DNA from: Myxococcales bacterium | GTDB taxonomy: Bacteria; Myxococcota_A; Polyangia; Haliangiales; Haliangiaceae | Length of the DNA: 64,000 bases | Assembly (NCBI GenBank): GCA_016716835.1 | Contig: JADJUW010000001.1 | Coordinates: 2,818,001-2,882,000, forward strand | Reading direction: 5' to 3' | In this document: piece after piece, positions 43,632 through 52,440 of the stretch | Numbering within the stretch: the stretch's first letter is position 1 | Layout of the letters: each line of letters starts with the position of its first letter | Notes under the pieces: generated by a model | Told to the model about the DNA's origin: nothing | Database searches by the model: none | What the model saw: only the letters and a program-made list of their open reading frames with translations | Position numbers and translations under genes: made by a program

Positions 43632-44888
43632 ATGAATTCTGCCCCACAACTCATCGATGCAAACGTCGCCACCGAAGGCACCGGCGCTAAAAAAATCGCC
43701 AAGCATAAAGAAGCGCTAGCGATCAACGGCGGCCCCGCGGTGCGCGCCACGGCGCTGCCCGGACCGTACCCTGGCGCGCTGCTGATCGGCAAGGCCGAGG
43801 AAAAGCACGTGCTCGATGTGCTGCGCTCGAAGTCGCTGTTTCGCTATTACGGCCCCGACGTGCTCGGCAAGGTGACGTCGTTTGAGCGCGCGCTGTCGAT
43901 GCGGCTCGGCCGCCTGTCCGTGCTCGCGACTAACTCTGGCACCTCGGCGCTGAAATGCGCGCTGCACGCCGTAGGCGTTGGTCCCGGTGATGAAGTGCTC
44001 GTGCCAGCGTATTCGTATGTCGCCAGCGCTGACGTCGTAATCTCGCTCGGCGCGACGCCGGTGTTCGTTGAAATCGACAAATCGATGACAATGGACCCAA
44101 GCGACCTCGAGGCCAAGATCACGCCGCGGACCAAGGCCATCACGCCAGTGCACTTGTTTGGCGTGCCGTGCGCGATGCGCGCGATCATGGAGATCGCCGA
44201 CCGTCACGGCATTGCCGTAGTCGAAGACTGCGCGCAGGCCCTCGGCGCAAGCTACGACGGCCAGCTCGTCGGCACCTTTGGCAAGATCAGCATCACCAGC
44301 TTTCAACTCAACAAGGTTATTACGTGCGGCGAAGGCGGCGCGGTGTATGCGCGCGACGAGGCGGTGTTTGATCGCGCGGTGCGCTTGCACGACCACGGCA
44401 ACTTCCGCGGCAAGGCCGGCGGCGAGACCACCATCGGCGAAGGGTTTCGCTTAAGCGAGCTCTCTGGCGCGGTGTTGGTGGCGCAGCTCGAACGCCTCGA
44501 CGACATTCTGGCCCGCCTGCGCGGCGCGAAACAATATTTGGTGAGCAAGTTGGCCAAGGTGAAGGGCATCGAGCTCGCGCCCTCCAACGACCTCGCCGGC
44601 GACGCAGGGCTTGGCCTCGCGTTTTTTGTCAGCAGCGCCGAGAAGGCCGCGGCCTTTGTCGCCGCGCTCGAGGCCGAGGGCATCCGCGCGCAACGCCAAT
44701 ATGGCGGCAAGACGCTCTATCAGCAGGCTGCGGTCGTCACCGCGGGCTTGGGCGGCGCCGGCCAATGCCCACGCAGCGAAGACCTGGTAGGGCGCAGCGT
44801 GTTTCTCGCGCTTTCCACCAAGCTGACCAAGCGCGACCTCGCCGACGTCGTGTTAGCGATTCGCAAGGTCGCCTTCGCCTTGGCCTAA
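43632..44888 (+). CDS. DegT/DnrJ/EryC1/StrS-family PLP aminotransferase
   Basis: The 418-residue protein has the sugar- or inositol-aminotransferase fold. PLP contacts are TNSGTSALKCALHAVGVGPG and VVEDCAQALGASYDGQLVG, and the Schiff-base Lys is in SFQLNKVITCGEGGAVY. GFRLSELSGAVLVAQLERL is family-typical. Members aminate keto-sugars or keto-inositols. The CDP-alcohol phosphotransferase gene 44901 starts 12 nt downstream, so the product may be an amino-sugar or amino-cyclitol that becomes a lipid or polymer head group. A GAGG sequence precedes the ATG. Confidence 0.9.
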   Translation: MNSAPQLIDANVATEGTGAKKIAKHKEALAINGGPAVRATALPGPYPGALLIGKAEEKHVLDVLRSKSLFRYYGPDVLGKVTSFERALSMRLGRLSVLATNSGTSALKCALHAVGVGPGDEVLVPAYSYVASADVVISLGATPVFVEIDKSMTMDPSDLEAKITPRTKAITPVHLFGVPCAMRAIMEIADRHGIAVVEDCAQALGASYDGQLVGTFGKISITSFQLNKVITCGEGGAVYARDEAVFDRAVRLHDHGNFRGKAGGETTIGEGFRLSELSGAVLVAQLERLDDILARLRGAKQYLVSKLAKVKGIELAPSNDLAGDAGLGLAFFVSSAEKAAAFVAALEAEGIRAQRQYGGKTLYQQAAVVTAGLGGAGQCPRSEDLVGRSVFLALSTKLTKRDLADVVLAIRKVAFALA

Positions 44889-44900
44889 AGCGGCGCCGCT

Positions 44901-46172
44901 ATGACCTTTGACGCGCTTGTCTTGGCCATCGGACCGAACGCCAACCGCCGGGTTGGCGGCATGTCGCTAGTCGACCGCGCCCGCCGGGTTGCGGAAAAAG
45001 CTGGTGCAGACGTAGTCCATATTGTTACCAGCGCAAGTCAGCTCCAACCGATCAGTCAAGCGTTTGGCGCCAAAGCGGTACGTCATGGCTTGCTGATTAT
45101 TGATGGCGCGACGCAGGTCGTCCACATGCCGCTGGTCCTGCCGATGTTGGACGAGTCGGCGTCGAGGCCGCACCGCAAGGCCATCGCCCCTGACGGAACG
45201 TATGCGGGTGCCCTTTATTGCGTCGATCGCGCCACCGCCGTCGACGCGATCAGCAAGCTTGCGGAGTACGACGGTGACCATGCCAAGCTTGCGGCCAGCT
45301 GGGGCGACATGGCTGAAGCCTTTGTCCACGGCGACATCGCGCGCCACCCGGCGACAACGCGCGTCGAACGCAAGGCCGCGCTCGACATGTTGCTCCGCCT
45401 GGTGCACAAGTCCACCGACAACGCCATCACGCGCTATCTCTATCGCCCGGTGTCGCGGCCGCTCACCAAGTTTTTTCTGATGACGCCGATTACGCCCAAT
45501 CAAATTTCGGCGCTGGTTGGCATTCTTGGCGTCATTGGCTGCGTGCTGGTCGCGCGCGGCAACCACGCCGACCTGGTGCTCGGCTCGGCGCTCGTGGTCA
45601 TCGCGGGCTTCATCGACTGCTGCGATGGCGAGGTGGCGCGGCTGCGACATCTCAGTTCCAAGCTCGGCGCGTGGCTCGACACCCTCATCGACGAATTTAC
45701 GTCGGTGGGCTATATCGTCGCGCTAGGCCTGCATTGCCACAACCGTCAGCCGGAGGCCTGGGTGCTGCCAACGTTGTGGACTGGCATCATCGGCTCGGCG
45801 CTGTCGCTGTACATAATTTACTACTTCGACCTGCGGGTCGCGAAAACCGGCAACTCGCAAAATTATGTCGGCAACCTGGCGCTGCTCGGCGATGACGCAG
45901 CCAGCCTGCGCCTAACGCCGGTGCGACCCAGCGTTACGACGTCGCCACTAGCCGCGCGCGCCATGCCGCTGATTTATGCCGTGGTGCGCCGCGATTTCGT
46001 CAATCTGGCGTGCCTGGCCATGGCGATCGCGGATGTCTTCCGTTTTAACTTTGCCATCATGGCGCTAGCGACCACGGTGATGACCATCATCATCGTGCCC
46101 GAGCACCTGAAGCTGCGGCGCCTGCTGGCGCGGTTTGCCGCGCTGGGCGCGCCGATCCGATACGCACCCTAG
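44901..46172 (+). CDS. CDP-alcohol phosphotransferase with N-terminal NTase-like domain
   Basis: The 423-residue product has an N-terminal ~190-residue domain (DALVLAIGPNANRRVGGMSLVDRARRVAEKAG) like a degenerate nucleotidyltransferase. A membrane CDP-alcohol phosphotransferase follows: DCCDGEVARLRHLSSKLGAW continues into LDTLIDEF, matching the full D-x2-D-G-x2-A-R-x8-G-x3-D-x3-D motif. The linker MTPITPNQISALVGILG matches the homologue at 42429 (SPLTPNHVTVVALLVG). It is in the same operon as the DegT aminotransferase. The two phosphotransferases probably act on related CDP-activated head groups. Confidence 0.85.
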   Translation: MTFDALVLAIGPNANRRVGGMSLVDRARRVAEKAGADVVHIVTSASQLQPISQAFGAKAVRHGLLIIDGATQVVHMPLVLPMLDESASRPHRKAIAPDGTYAGALYCVDRATAVDAISKLAEYDGDHAKLAASWGDMAEAFVHGDIARHPATTRVERKAALDMLLRLVHKSTDNAITRYLYRPVSRPLTKFFLMTPITPNQISALVGILGVIGCVLVARGNHADLVLGSALVVIAGFIDCCDGEVARLRHLSSKLGAWLDTLIDEFTSVGYIVALGLHCHNRQPEAWVLPTLWTGIIGSALSLYIIYYFDLRVAKTGNSQNYVGNLALLGDDAASLRLTPVRPSVTTSPLAARAMPLIYAVVRRDFVNLACLAMAIADVFRFNFAIMALATTVMTIIIVPEHLKLRRLLARFAALGAPIRYAP

Positions 46173-46189
46173 TGTCTCGCGCGCGGGCC

Positions 46190-47698
46190 TCATGCCTGCA
46201 ACGCGCGCCAGGCGGTGACAAAGCTAAGGTTTAAGAGCCGGTGCAGCAGAAACATGGTGAGCATGATAGCGATGGCGCTCACCAATAAGATGCGCGTCAC
46301 TGGGCTTTGCCACGGATACAGCAGATGCACGGCAAAGCTGACGAGCACGGGCGCCAGCGTGCAGACCCAGACCAGCCGTTGCTCGCGCAAATAGGTACCC
46401 AGCGGCAGCTCGAGCGCACGCAGGCTCATGCCGAGCAAGACGGCAAAGGCGAGCGGATAGCCGACGATCCACGCCAGCGGCACCGCGAGCAGGCCTAGCT
46501 GCGGCAGGCCGGCGGCAAATAGCACGAACAGCACCGGCATGATGATCGACGCCGTCACCATATACGTCAGCGTCTGGCCCGCACGCCCGGTGCCATCCAG
46601 CAGCGGCGGCATGACGTAGCCCAGCGAGCGCAGGATGGCGACCGCGCACAGCAAGCGCACCGCCGCGCCCGCGCCCGCGAATGAAGCGTCAAAGAGGCCG
46701 ACGATGTCGTCCGCGGCCACGAAGACGATGCCGATGTACGTATTCACGGTGATGAGATTCAGCGTGGTAAACGACAAAAACTGATCAACCAATTGCGGCC
46801 TTGAGTCGCGCACCCGCGCAAAAGCCGAAAAGGCGACATCGACCACGACGCCAGCGATCATTTTTACGGGTTCGAAGATGATTTCGTGCGCGAGCTTATA
46901 CATGCCTAGCACCTTGTCGCCAAAGAAATAGCCGACCACGGGATAGTCGATATTGCCAAACAGCTGCGCCAAGAGCGCGCTGCCCGCGGTTTGCAGGCCA
47001 AACTTGAGATGCCGCCACACGAGCCGAGGCTGAAACGAAAACGAGGGGCGCCAAGGATAGTACCATTGCGCCACCAGGCCGAACACCAAGACGCGCGCCA
47101 GGCCGCCGGTGACGAAGCACCACACGCCAAAGCCCATCGCTGCCGTCGCGAGCTTGACGCCAAATTCCGCGAGATTTCCCAGGATGCGCGCGATGGAGAT
47201 TTCCTTGAAGCGCAGCTCTCGCTTGAGGTTGGCGAGCGGGATAAAATAGACGTGTCGCCACAGCAGCTTGAAGCCATACGCGATCAACATCTGCCCGACG
47301 ACGACATGGCCGTAGAAGCCAAGCGCCAGGATGGGCGCAAACACCAGCAAGAGGCCAAACAGCACCACCGCGGTAATCAGGTTGAGCCAAAAAATGGTCG
47401 ACACCACCGGGCGCTCGAGCTTTTCGCGAATTACCGCCGCCGACATGCCAAGGTCGGCGAGCAAATCGAGCAAGGGGAACATCCACACCGCCTTGGTCGC
47501 GATGCCATATTGCTCGGCCGGGATCCAATACGCCAGGATGATGAAGATGGCGACGAAATCGAGCACGCCGACCATCGCGCTGGCGACGCCGACCCACGCG
47601 ATGCCGCGGCTTACCTTGCCCTTGGTCGCGGCGACGTCGTGACCATCACCGGGCGCTTGGCCCGGCGGCGGCGGCTCAGAAGGCGGGTCGGCGGACAC
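46190..47698 (-). CDS. Oligosaccharide flippase, MOP superfamily (Wzx-like)
   Basis: The 502-residue membrane protein starts with GTG and has a Pro-rich cytoplasmic tail (PPSEPPPPGQ), then about 12-14 hydrophobic helices. The first helix region GIAWVGVASAMVGVLDFVAIFII and the adjacent AEQYGIATKAVWMFPLLDLLADLGMSAAVIR are typical of polysaccharide flippases. It should move lipid-linked oligosaccharide units across the inner membrane. It lies in the envelope-glycan locus, divergent from the nucleotide-sugar dehydrogenase. Confidence 0.88.
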   Translation of the reverse strand: MSADPPSEPPPPGQAPGDGHDVAATKGKVSRGIAWVGVASAMVGVLDFVAIFIILAYWIPAEQYGIATKAVWMFPLLDLLADLGMSAAVIREKLERPVVSTIFWLNLITAVVLFGLLLVFAPILALGFYGHVVVGQMLIAYGFKLLWRHVYFIPLANLKRELRFKEISIARILGNLAEFGVKLATAAMGFGVWCFVTGGLARVLVFGLVAQWYYPWRPSFSFQPRLVWRHLKFGLQTAGSALLAQLFGNIDYPVVGYFFGDKVLGMYKLAHEIIFEPVKMIAGVVVDVAFSAFARVRDSRPQLVDQFLSFTTLNLITVNTYIGIVFVAADDIVGLFDASFAGAGAAVRLLCAVAILRSLGYVMPPLLDGTGRAGQTLTYMVTASIIMPVLFVLFAAGLPQLGLLAVPLAWIVGYPLAFAVLLGMSLRALELPLGTYLREQRLVWVCTLAPVLVSFAVHLLYPWQSPVTRILLVSAIAIMLTMFLLHRLLNLSFVTAWRALQA

Positions 47699-47777
47699 GG
47701 TGTTAGGTGCCGGCTTGGTACCACAATTGCCAGTTTGCTACGTTGAAGAAACAGGGCGTTTGTGGTTTGGTTCGTCG

Positions 47778-49065
47778 GTGACACTTACCGATAAAAGCGT
47801 AGCAATCATTGGGCTTGGATACGTCGGCCTGCCGGTGGCCATCTCGTTTGGCCGCAAGCTGCCAACCGTTGGGTTTGACATCCGCCAAAAAGCGCGTCGC
47901 CGAGCTGCGCGAGGGCCGCGATGAGACGCTCGAAGTCTCGCCCGACGATCTCAAGGGCGCCACGATGCTCAAGCTCACCGCCGATCCGAAAGACATGGCG
48001 GCCTGCACATTTTTTATCGTCGCGGTGCCAACGCCAATCGATGCCGACAATCGCCCCGACCTATCGCCACTGGTGGGCGCCTCGAAGTCGGTCGGCGCGG
48101 TGCTCAAGCGCGGCGACGTCGTGTGTTACGAGTCCACCGTCTATCCTGGCGTCACCGAAGACGTCTGCGGCCCTATCTTGGAGCAAGTCTCCGGGCTCAA
48201 GTGCGGCGTCGATTTTTTCTTGGGCTACTCGCCCGAGCGCATCAATCCCGGTGACAAGGAACATACGTTTGAGCGCATCACCAAGGTCGTCGCCGGGCAA
48301 ACCCCCGAGACCCTCGATCGCGTCGCGGCGATGTACAGCGCCGTTGTCACCGCGGGCGTGCACCGCGCCGCCACCATCAAGGTCGCCGAGGCGGCCAAGG
48401 TCATCGAGAACACCCAGCGCGATCTCAACATCGCGCTGATGAACGAGCTTGCGCTGATTTTTGATCGCATGGACATTCGCACCGCCGACGTGCTTGCCGC
48501 GGCCGGCACCAAATGGAACTTTCTAAAGTTCAGCCCGGGCCTGGTCGGCGGCCACTGCATTGGGGTTGACCCGTACTACCTCACCACCAAGGCGCAACAG
48601 CTCGGCTACCTGCCCGAGGTGATCTTGGCCGGCCGCCGCATCAACAACCACATCTCGGCGTTTCTGGCCGAGAAGTGCGTGAAGTTTTTGGCCGGCGCCG
48701 ATCAGCCGCTATCGCGCGCCAAGGTTGTGATCCTGGGCCTGACGTTCAAAGAAAACGTGCCCGACCTCCGCAACTCCAAGGTGCCCGATATCGCCACGGA
48801 GCTGCAAACCTATGGCATTAAGCCGCTCATTCACGACCCGATGGGCGACGCCGCCGAGGCGATGCACGAATACGGCGTCGCGTTGTCGGACTGGTCCGCA
48901 CTTGGCGGCGCTGACGTCGTGATCTGGGCGGTCAACCACAAGCAGTACACCGACAAGGTCGCCGACGTGTTTGCGCTGCTTAAAAAGGGTGGCGCTATCA
49001 TTGACGTCAAGTCGACGCTCTCGCCGAGCGATGTGCCGGCGCATTTGAAATACTGGAGCCTGTAA
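47778..49065 (+). CDS. Nucleotide-sugar dehydrogenase (UDP-ManNAc/UDP-GalNAcA type), frameshifted
   Basis: The enzyme is encoded in two frames. Frame one gives the NAD Rossmann start SVAIIGLGYVGLPVAISFG ending GFDIRQK. Frame two continues KRVAELREGRDETLEVS through GVTEDVCGPIL, YSPERINPGDKEH, NTQRDLNIALMNEL, GVDPYYLTTKAQQLGY and TFKENVPDLRNSK. The frames join cleanly if one A is removed from the A5 run at 47887-47891. The whole, about 430 residues, is of normal family length. GVDPYYL and the active-site region KFSPGLVGGHCIG (catalytic Cys) are intact. It should oxidise a UDP-sugar to a uronate for surface polysaccharide. Confidence 0.85.
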
Positions 49066-49101
49066 CTCCGCGGCCGTGCGGCCGACTACAAAAGCAAGCC
49101 G

Positions 49102-49548
49102 CTACGGTAGGCAGGCATTGAGATCGGCTTCAGCACTGTCACAATCCACGACGTAGGTTGTGCCATCCTCGTAGCACTCCCATTGACCTACACAATAAGC
49201 CACGGAGGAGAATTCATCGTAGCACTCTGGATACGGCGTGACGGCGGCTACCCATTGATCAACATCCGTCAGGCAGGCGGCGACATCCATGCCGCAATCT
49301 TCCATGGTGTAGCAAGTCGCGCGCAGGGTCTGCCGCGCATCGTCTAGTTGAGGACTGCCTTGGCCAGGAGGGGTTGGGGTCGGCGATGGAGACGGCGACG
49401 GCGACGGCGTTTGTCCCTCACAGTTCGGCTGGAAAATCGGACAATCTTGGTCGTCCGACCCGCCGTCATTGCCGCAGCCAAGGGAACCTGAGACTAGCGC
49501 GCCGAGTGACACGAGGATCGCGATTGAAATAGTTGAATAGTTTTTCAT
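49102..49548 (-). CDS. Small Cys-rich lipoprotein
   Basis: The 148-residue product is preceded by AAGGAGTCCCAT, a good ribosome-binding site. The lipoprotein signal ends SGSLGC. A disordered linker holds repeated SP/TP (SPSPSPSPTPTPP). The C-terminal ~80 residues contain eight cysteines in CYTMEDCGMDVAACL, ECYDEFSSVAYC and WECYEDGTTYVVDC spacing, which suggests a compact disulfide-rich domain. No family is recognised, but such small Cys-rich lipoproteins are frequent in Myxococcota. Confidence 0.7.
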   Translation of the reverse strand: MKNYSTISIAILVSLGALVSGSLGCGNDGGSDDQDCPIFQPNCEGQTPSPSPSPSPTPTPPGQGSPQLDDARQTLRATCYTMEDCGMDVAACLTDVDQWVAAVTPYPECYDEFSSVAYCVGQWECYEDGTTYVVDCDSAEADLNACLP

Positions 49549-49570
49549 ATGGGACTCCTTAGATGATGAT

Positions 49571-50461
49571 TTAGAAGGTTGTGGTCATGCCGAGGCGCAG
49601 GCCGAAGTAGCTAGGCGCCACGACATCACCAAATTCAGGCGCGACCGCGTTGAGCGTGCCGCCAATGCCCAGCGCGATGGAATTGCTGACGAAGGCGTCG
49701 AGGCCAAAGTCGATGCCGAGGCCAAAGCCGGTCTCGCTGAGATCATCGTCGCTGCCCGGACCAGAAAACTGTGCGGTCGTCACGCCCATCGACATCCCCG
49801 CGTACGGCGCCACCTTGCCGATATGCAGGCTGGCGCGTCCATAGGCGTGGGCCTCGAGCAACCACGTCGAGATATCGGCGTCCGCCGCATCGCCAATTAG
49901 AATCCACGGCACAAACCGCGTGTGCAGACCGCCGCCGATGCCAAAGTTCCCCATGACCGCCTCGTAGCCAAAGCGCAACGATGGCGCGAACGAGGTCTCG
50001 ACAATGCCGCCCTCGTCCTTATCGCCCCAGTCACCGGTCGGAAACACGACGATGGCATCGAGCCCAAAGCGCATGCCGCTTTGCGCGAACGCCTTGGGCA
50101 TGCCGCCACCGGTGCGCTGCTGCTGAGCGCCGCCCGTCCAGGCGGGGCCGCCTTGCGGTGCGGCCGCGGTTGGCGCGGTCCAGTTGGGATTGGGTTCCTT
50201 GGAGATTTTTACGATTTGATCGGCCGCAAACACGCGCACGCTGCCATCGAGCATCGCGAGCTTGTAGGTGGCGCCAGGCGTTTGCTCGACGATCACGCCC
50301 TTGTAGATGCTGCCATCGGCGATTTCGAGGACATCCCACGTTTGCGTCGCGGCGACGTCGACGCTTTGGGCGTGGGCCACCGACGGCGCTGCGAGAACGC
50401 CCAGTGATAAGCAAGCGGCGGCTAGATAGGATAAAAAATGATGTTTAGCGTTTGTTGACAT
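49571..50461 (-). CDS. Outer-membrane beta-barrel protein, paralogue 1
   Basis: From the ATG at 50461 the product has 296 residues. The signal peptide ends PSVAHAQ. A short domain (QTWDVLEIADGSIYKGVIVE, SVRVFAADQIVKISKE) is like an Sm-like or DUF2393-type strand unit, a Pro/Gly/Gln linker follows, and a barrel runs from GMRFGLDAIVVFPTGDWGD to a final aromatic residue (GMTTTF), as in proteins inserted by BAM. The paralogue at 51427-52302 is nearly identical in the mature region but has a different signal peptide. The YD-repeat lipoprotein gene lies between them. Confidence 0.8.
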   Translation of the reverse strand: MSTNAKHHFLSYLAAACLSLGVLAAPSVAHAQSVDVAATQTWDVLEIADGSIYKGVIVEQTPGATYKLAMLDGSVRVFAADQIVKISKEPNPNWTAPTAAAPQGGPAWTGGAQQQRTGGGMPKAFAQSGMRFGLDAIVVFPTGDWGDKDEGGIVETSFAPSLRFGYEAVMGNFGIGGGLHTRFVPWILIGDAADADISTWLLEAHAYGRASLHIGKVAPYAGMSMGVTTAQFSGPGSDDDLSETGFGLGIDFGLDAFVSNSIALGIGGTLNAVAPEFGDVVAPSYFGLRLGMTTTF

Positions 50462-50578
50462 ATTGTTGACCGCACCTATCACGCCGCCGAAGCCGCAACA
50501 ACCGTTATCTTTTTAACGGTGGTTTCGTGTCAGGGATCGTCGAGTGACTGAAATTCAGAGCCGATTAATCCTGCTGAG

Positions 50579-51403
50579 CTACGGACAATCGTAGCTGTAG
50601 TTTACTTTGTAGTTCATGTCGCCGACGTCGCGTTCCTCCGCGACAACGCGTGCTCCTTCTAGGGTTTTGCTGTGGGCATACACCACGTTGCTGGTGCCGC
50701 CGCCGGGATAGCTAGTCGTCGTCTGCGACACCATGAGGCGATCATGCCACGTATAAATCGATTGAAACGTTGGGGCAAAAAAGGCGATGCGTTGGACCCC
50801 AAAGCGCGTGGCGTAGTCTGATTCAAGTGAGGGCATAAATTCCTCGGCTAAACCGAGGCCCCAGGTTTCTTGATAATCATCGCAGTATTCGCCGCCACCG
50901 GAACGATCTTGGCAACGATCGACCGTCGCCTCAAGCCCGCCATCTTTGCTGACAAACGTGCGGGTGAAGACGTCGGTGTCTCCAGTGGCGTTCTCAACAA
51001 GTTCGACCGCTGGAATAGGTTGATCATCGTAGGTATAGGTCGACGTCGACGCACCCGATGGATCATCAGACGACGAGAACGCGTCGGAGATAAGGCGCCC
51101 TCTTACATCATAGGCACGTAGCGAGGTCGATACGGTTGAGCCTTCGGTATAGATGCGCTTGGTCAACTTGTTGCCCTCATAGTCAAACTGCTCGCTCGAG
51201 GCCACGCCGCCAACGGTGATGTAGTCGACCGACAGCAACTTGGATCCGTCCCACGTGTAGGTTGCGGTGTCTGCCAAGACATCGTTGTCGTAGAACGTCG
51301 CGGCGCACGGGCGTTCTAACGTTGCGGCGTCGTTGCCGCAGGCACTGGCCAGTAGTGCGCTAAGCGCTCCCACACACGCGAATCGATTCACTGTTGTTTT
51401 CAT
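50579..51403 (-). CDS. YD/RHS-like repeat lipoprotein
   Basis: The 274-residue product is preceded by GAGGGAGGCGTC and has a lipoprotein signal ending LLASAC. It shows YD-type repeats (ATYTWDGSKLLSVDYI, EQFDYEGNKLTKRIY, RAYDVRGRLISDAF, STYTYDDQPIPAVE) in the first half and a long strand-rich C-terminal half. It is a small relative of RHS/YD wall proteins without toxin or core domain. The location between two duplicated outer-membrane protein genes suggests it is part of the duplicated neighbourhood. Function unknown. Confidence 0.7.
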   Translation of the reverse strand: MKTTVNRFACVGALSALLASACGNDAATLERPCAATFYDNDVLADTATYTWDGSKLLSVDYITVGGVASSEQFDYEGNKLTKRIYTEGSTVSTSLRAYDVRGRLISDAFSSSDDPSGASTSTYTYDDQPIPAVELVENATGDTDVFTRTFVSKDGGLEATVDRCQDRSGGGEYCDDYQETWGLGLAEEFMPSLESDYATRFGVQRIAFFAPTFQSIYTWHDRLMVSQTTTSYPGGGTSNVVYAHSKTLEGARVVAEERDVGDMNYKVNYSYDCP

Positions 51404-51426
51404 GACGCCTCCCTCGGGTTGCTATT

Positions 51427-52302
51427 TTAGAAAGATGCCGTCATGCCGAGGCGCAGGCCGAAGTAGCTAGGCGCCACGACATCACCAAATTCAGGCGCGA
51501 CCGCGTTGAGCGTGCCGCCAATGCCCAGCGCGATGGAATTGCTGACGAAGGCGTCGAGGCCAAAGTCGATGCCGAGGCCAAAGCCGGTCTCGCTGAGATC
51601 ATCGTCGCTGCCCGGACCAGAAAACTGTGCGGTCGTGACGCCCATCGACATCCCCGCGTACGGCGCCACCTTGCCGATATGCAGGCTGGCGCGTCCATAG
51701 GCGTGGGCCTCAAGCAACCACGTCGAGATATCGGCGTCGGCGGCATCGCCAATTAGAATCCACGGCACAAACCGCGTGTGCAGACCGCCGCCAATGCCAA
51801 AGTTGCCCATGATCGCCTCGTAGCCAAAGCGCAACGAAGGCGCGAACGAGGTCTCGACAATGCCGCCCTCGTCCTTATCGCCCCAGTCACCCGTCGGAAA
51901 CACGACGATGGCATCGAGCCCAAAGCGCATGCCGCTTTGCGCAAACGCCTTGGGCATCCCGCCGCCGGTGCGCTGCTGCTGGGGAGATCCGGTGGACGAT
52001 GCTGCCGCGGTTGGCGCCGTCCACTTTGGATTGGCTTCCTTGGAGATTTTTACGATTTGATCGGCCGCAAATACGCGCACGCTGCCATCGAGCATCGCGA
52101 GCTTGTACGTGGCGCCGGGCGTCTGCTCGACGATCACGCCCTTGTAGATGCTGCCATCGGCGATTTCGAGGACATCCCAGGTTTGCGTCGCGGCGACGTC
52201 GACGCTTTGGGCGTGCGCGACCGATGGCATTGAAAGGAGCGCTAGCATTGCGCAGAGCGCGGCTAGCAAGGAACGTTGATTGCGATTGGTGTGTGTCGTC
52301 AT
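51427..52302 (-). CDS. Outer-membrane beta-barrel protein, paralogue 2
   Basis: From the ATG at 52302 the product has 291 residues. It shares nearly all of its mature sequence with the product of 49571-50461 (from AQSVDVAATQTWDVL on). It differs mainly in the linker (AAASSTGSPQQQR versus AAAPQGGPAWTGG) and the last residues (GMTASF versus GMTTTF). Its signal peptide is different (RSLLAALCAMLALLSMPSVAHA). The two upstream regions share a GTGATAG-like segment before TCAAC and the ATG, so the promoter was also duplicated. Confidence 0.8.
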   Translation of the reverse strand: MTTHTNRNQRSLLAALCAMLALLSMPSVAHAQSVDVAATQTWDVLEIADGSIYKGVIVEQTPGATYKLAMLDGSVRVFAADQIVKISKEANPKWTAPTAAASSTGSPQQQRTGGGMPKAFAQSGMRFGLDAIVVFPTGDWGDKDEGGIVETSFAPSLRFGYEAIMGNFGIGGGLHTRFVPWILIGDAADADISTWLLEAHAYGRASLHIGKVAPYAGMSMGVTTAQFSGPGSDDDLSETGFGLGIDFGLDAFVSNSIALGIGGTLNAVAPEFGDVVAPSYFGLRLGMTASF

Positions 52303-52440
52303 AAAGTTGAGCGCTGCTATCACGCCAAATTTGCCGCGACTACCATAATCCACAGCGCCGACCGCTAATCGCTGGGATTGTCACGTGGCTGTCACCTGCC
52401 CCGTCGGCGGTTCCGGCCGGCACGGAATTTCCTCGTATTT

